Of a DNA stretch of 64,000 nucleotides, positions 60,951-64,000 are shown piece by piece. The notes beneath the pieces were generated by a model. It had not been told where the DNA came from. It was given only the letters and a program-made list of their open reading frames with translations, and did not search any database. The DNA is taken from positions 186,481,619 through 186,545,618 of the forward strand of contig NC_081410.1 in assembly GCF_030272615.1 (NCBI RefSeq), read 5' to 3'. The position numbers and the translations under genes were made by a program. This stretch comes from Cryptomeria japonica (Eukaryota; Streptophyta; Pinopsida; Cupressales; Cupressaceae). Within the stretch, counting starts at the first letter, position 1. Each line of letters begins with the position of its first letter.

Positions 60951-61389
60951 TTTGTTTTTGTTGTCTAAGTCTCTTCTTCTAGTATCTAATCAAAACTGGC
61001 ATACAAGTGATTATGGTTTTTAATCTTTTGATCAGTATTTGGAGTGCAAGTTTTGATGTGATTTAACCAAGTCAAACAGGAAAGGTTCTATTGTTTAAAC
61101 TAGGTTGGTATGATTTAAAAGCCTTTGTTTCATGATAAAGGATGATAAATCTTGATGAAGAAACTATGCTGAAAAATCAAAGATCAGAGATGTCAACTAT
61201 GCACTTTAGGATATTTGATCATAAGCTTTGTTAAAAAGGATTCACTTGTAAGATCTGTTTTTCCCAGTTTGAATTGATCTGAGGATGAGAAAACTGAAAG
61301 GTACTCTAAAAAGGGTATCTGAATCTGTGTTTTACTTTCTGTGAAATGTTAGATTATGCTCTTTGTTGGGTCTGTGAAAATGTCAATGC

Positions 61390-61790
61390 ACTAAAATAAA
61401 TTATGTATGCGCTACACTGTTCAATTAATGTGTTGGTTTGTAATATCTATGTGCTATGATGTCCTATCAATGCACTAATTTGTCTCTGTAATGCGTTGTT
61501 CTGGGTTTCTGCAACGTGTTATTTTGTTTCTATGATACATTAATATTTTTAGCCTATGCACTAATCTAGGGTGTGTATGCGCTAATTTATGACTCTTATG
61601 TGCTAATGTGTGTTGCTAATGTGTTGCTATGTGATAGGGATGCACTAATGTTTGAAAGTTAGGCATTTCTCTTTGATAGAGATGCGTTACTATTTTCACT
61701 TTATGCTCTAGTTGACAACTCTAATGCGGTATTGTTTTCTATCAATGCATTGTTCCATGATAGTGGTGCACTAAACTACTATGTGATGTT
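61390..61790 (-). repeat. Degenerate minisatellite in the leader of Tat element B, part 1
   Basis: Some 15-20 loosely spaced copies of a motif around '(T)ATG(C/T)(G/A)CTAAT(T/G)T' (plus strand), separated by 10-25 bp of variable sequence. The same motif returns at 62820-63095 after about 1 kb of non-repeat DNA. Confidence 0.7.
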
Positions 61791-61799
61791 CGATGTTAA

Positions 61800-62815
61800 G
61801 TAGTTTGATAGTTTGATGTTTATCCCGGATTAACTTTTTATGTGTTTCAATGGATGATGTTTTGATTAATTATTTAAAAACATAGAAGCTAGCATTCAAG
61901 TAGTTGTATGTTCAAGGCTCAAAGAAAGCCCAAATTTCTATGGGTATTAACACATAGAAGATAGTTCAAGGAGTTATAGCCTAAGGAGTGGATACAATGC
62001 GGTAACTTAGCCCACAACTTGGAATCTCCATGACGCAAGTGTAAGAACCCTAAGAGGGGATACCCACTATTGTCGTTGTCAAGAGGTGGCAGATAGGGGC
62101 CTCTAGGATTGGAAGGATGACCCAATCATCCTCTCCTCGGAAGGCTACAAGTAGCCTATGTAAAGCTAAGGATTTCTGCCTCTCCTCTAAGGAGCCTGAT
62201 GGTGAGTGTCTTGGGGGGAAAACTTGTTATCCCCTTGCACTAAAATTATCGCACCAAGGCTTAAAAAGGTGGCTTCTATTCTAATGGTACTACTAAGGGA
62301 ATTTTTTCAAAGTGTCGGGATATAAACTCTATTAAAAGGTCTCCCAGCCTTAAGAACCGAGGTTTGATATACCCAAAGGTATGGAGGGGAACTATTCTTG
62401 AGCACTTCCATTGATCTTGATTTTCATCAAGACCACTTTTATTTTATAGTGGGTTGGATGAACTTGGCTTTAGTCATTCCCACTTAGGTCATTCCCCTCT
62501 CACCCAACCTTTGGGCTACTCGAGAGGGCAGGCCTTCTAAGGTAATGCACTACTTGAAATGAAAGATTCGATGCGTCTGGTTTGATCACCTAATGAAGGG
62601 GAGAGCATACTCACCTATCATCAAAAACACATAGGACATGGTGTTCTTTAACCACCTAATTAAAGCTAGATTCCCAATTTAATGAATTTGAAATAACTCC
62701 AGCCCTTGCAAACATTGTTAGTAGTTTTAGATATTGGTCTTTGACAACGTATTAATGTACCCGCAATACAAAAAAGTGCAAATTAGTCTCCAAAAATTGA
62801 AATTCTATAATCACA
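61800..62815 (-). other. Non-coding leader of Tat element B
   Basis: More G/C-balanced than its surroundings and without protein motif on either strand. Position upstream of gag suggests 5' untranslated sequence of the element; it interrupts the minisatellite. Confidence 0.45.
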
Positions 62816-62819
62816 AACG

Positions 62820-63095
62820 AATGCCCTAAAACAGAGCATCTATGTGCTATTCTTTTCATTCTGTGCACTAATTAAAGAAACAGTACACTAAAAGATTCTC
62901 TTAATCGGCTATTTTGTTGCCTATATGTGCTAAAAATAGAAAAAAAGCAAAAAATAGAGTTGAATCTTGTAAATGTGCAGAAACGTGATAGGGATGTGCT
63001 ATTCTGGGTGATGCATGTATTGAAATAGAGGTTCTATGTACTGATCTTTAATCTCAATGCACTAGAATTTATCATCAAAGCGCTAAACTAGTTTT
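62820..63095 (-). repeat. Degenerate minisatellite in the leader of Tat element B, part 2
   Basis: Further copies of the 'TGTGCTA/TGCACTA/GCGCTAAA' motif as in 61390-61790. Confidence 0.65.
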
Positions 63096-63099
63096 CGAG

Positions 63100-63983
63100 A
63101 TAACTTGTCAACAAAATCCGGCTAAGGTAAAAGTAATCATGGAAATGGAATCACCTAAGAACATAATGTAACTATGCTCTCTGCAAGGAAGACTGCAGTC
63201 TATTAGAAGTTTAATTGCTCAATTAGTCAATAGGTGTCATCCATTCACCCATTTGCTACACAAGAATGTTTCATTCAAATGGAATTATAAGTGCGAAGAA
63301 GCCTTCGATAAAAAAAAAGAATACTTGATGAATCCACCCATGTTAATGTCACCAATCGAAGGCAAACCATTGTTGCTCTACATATCAGCCACACATGTAT
63401 CATTGGGAGCTCTTCTAGCACAACAAGATCACAAAGAAAAAGAGCGAGCTATATATTACATCAACAAGACCCTGGTTGGATATGAGCTCAACTACACCTC
63501 TATTGACAAAGGATGTCTAGTTGTAGTGTTTGCGTCTCAAAAACTGCAACACTATATGCTAACACATTTCGTCAAGTTGATAGCCAAAATAGATCCACTG
63601 AAATATATCCTCAATAATGCAACATTAACAGGGAGATTAACAAAATGGGTCATGATCCTTAGCGAGTTTGATATTGATTACATCGACAAAAAAAAGCTAT
63701 CAAAGGTCAAGTGATTGTCGATCAGCTAGTAGAAGCACCCTTGAATGATGAAAATCCATTACACATTGAGTTTCCAAATGCAGATGTTCTCACAGTTACA
63801 AAAAAATCCTGGAAATTATATTTTGATGGCTCTTATATGCAACATGGATTAGGAGCAGGTATACTATTTATAACACCTCAAGGTCATACCATTCCAAAGT
63901 CATACAGATCGAGCTTTCCTTGCACCAATAATATGGCAGAATATGAGGCATTAATCATCAGAATAAAAATGGCCATAGAATGA
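63100..63983 (+). pseudogene. Tat element C: RT end, RNase H and second RNase H (runs off window)
   Basis: Aligns with element A from 'KVKVIMEMESPKNI' (A: 'KVQAIMKIPPPKNI') through 'LQGRLQSIRSLIAQL', 'EGKPLLLYISATHVSLGALL' and 'GCLVVVFASQKLQHYMLTH' to the second RNase H 'SWKLYFDGSYMQHGLGAGIL' and 'CTNNMAEYEALIIRIKMAIE'. A frameshift near 63705-63715 and a stop at 63983 show decay. Its left end joins the leader of element B, which points the other way. The rest lies beyond the window. Confidence 0.9.
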
Positions 63984-64000
63984 AACATCACAAAGCTACA

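Larger units (their letters stand above)
57065..63095 (-). mobile_element. Ty3/Gypsy element B, Tat lineage, 3'-truncated
   Basis: On the minus strand: long leader with a minisatellite (about 61390-63095), gag (about 60950-59490), protease/G-patch-like spacer (59300-58185), RT start (57692-57065). RT is cut after 'RLNPNKCA', and RNase H, integrase and 3' LTR are gone. Same lineage as A and C but inverted relative to them. Confidence 0.85.

Overview
This window looks like nuclear DNA of a land plant with a large, repeat-dense genome. The evidence is a plant-type nuclear poly(A) polymerase gene with many GT-AG introns, Tat-type Ty3/Gypsy elements with two RNase H domains, Ty1/Copia elements primed by initiator-Met tRNA, L1-type LINEs and hAT transposons. 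Two introns of 14-16 kb full of nested transposons suggest a gymnosperm, probably a conifer. That last step is inference.

The only host gene I can support is a canonical nuclear poly(A) polymerase (PAPS type) on the minus strand. Its coding region runs from an ATG at 51774 to a TGA at 13555: 12 exons, 2,109 nt of coding sequence, about 702 aa, spread over 38.2 kb. Eleven exon joins keep the reading frame, and all are phase 0 except the last, which is phase 2. The last intron is GC-AG. The catalytic aspartates are intact, so the gene may well be functional.

Layout: 1-982, a Copia-type LTR. 993-8482, the 3' part of a degenerate Tat element (A, plus strand) with an array of stem-loops before its polypurine tract and 3' LTR. 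8490-9765, a broken Copia fragment (minus). 9.8-13.5 kb, downstream flank and possible 3' UTR of PAPS. 13.5-51.8 kb, PAPS. Intron 3 (16.3 kb) holds a Copia element (about 20.0-32.4 kb, minus) interrupted by a Gypsy-like solo LTR, itself interrupted by a hAT transposon with an 8-bp target duplication. Intron 1 (14.5 kb) holds a 5'-truncated LINE with an extra coding region after its RNase H, a deleted hAT with an 8-bp target duplication, a patchwork duplication containing a second copy of part of the LINE, a short LINE tail, and a cluster of diverged repeats. Intron 5 holds a second member of the deleted hAT family.

51.8-57 kb is the upstream flank of PAPS, with direct duplications and LTR-like pieces. 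57.07-63.1 kb is a second Tat element (B, minus; gag to RT, with a minisatellite leader). A third Tat element (C, plus; RT end to second RNase H) enters at about 63.1 kb and runs off the window. Apart from PAPS, almost everything recognised is mobile-element DNA in various states of decay.
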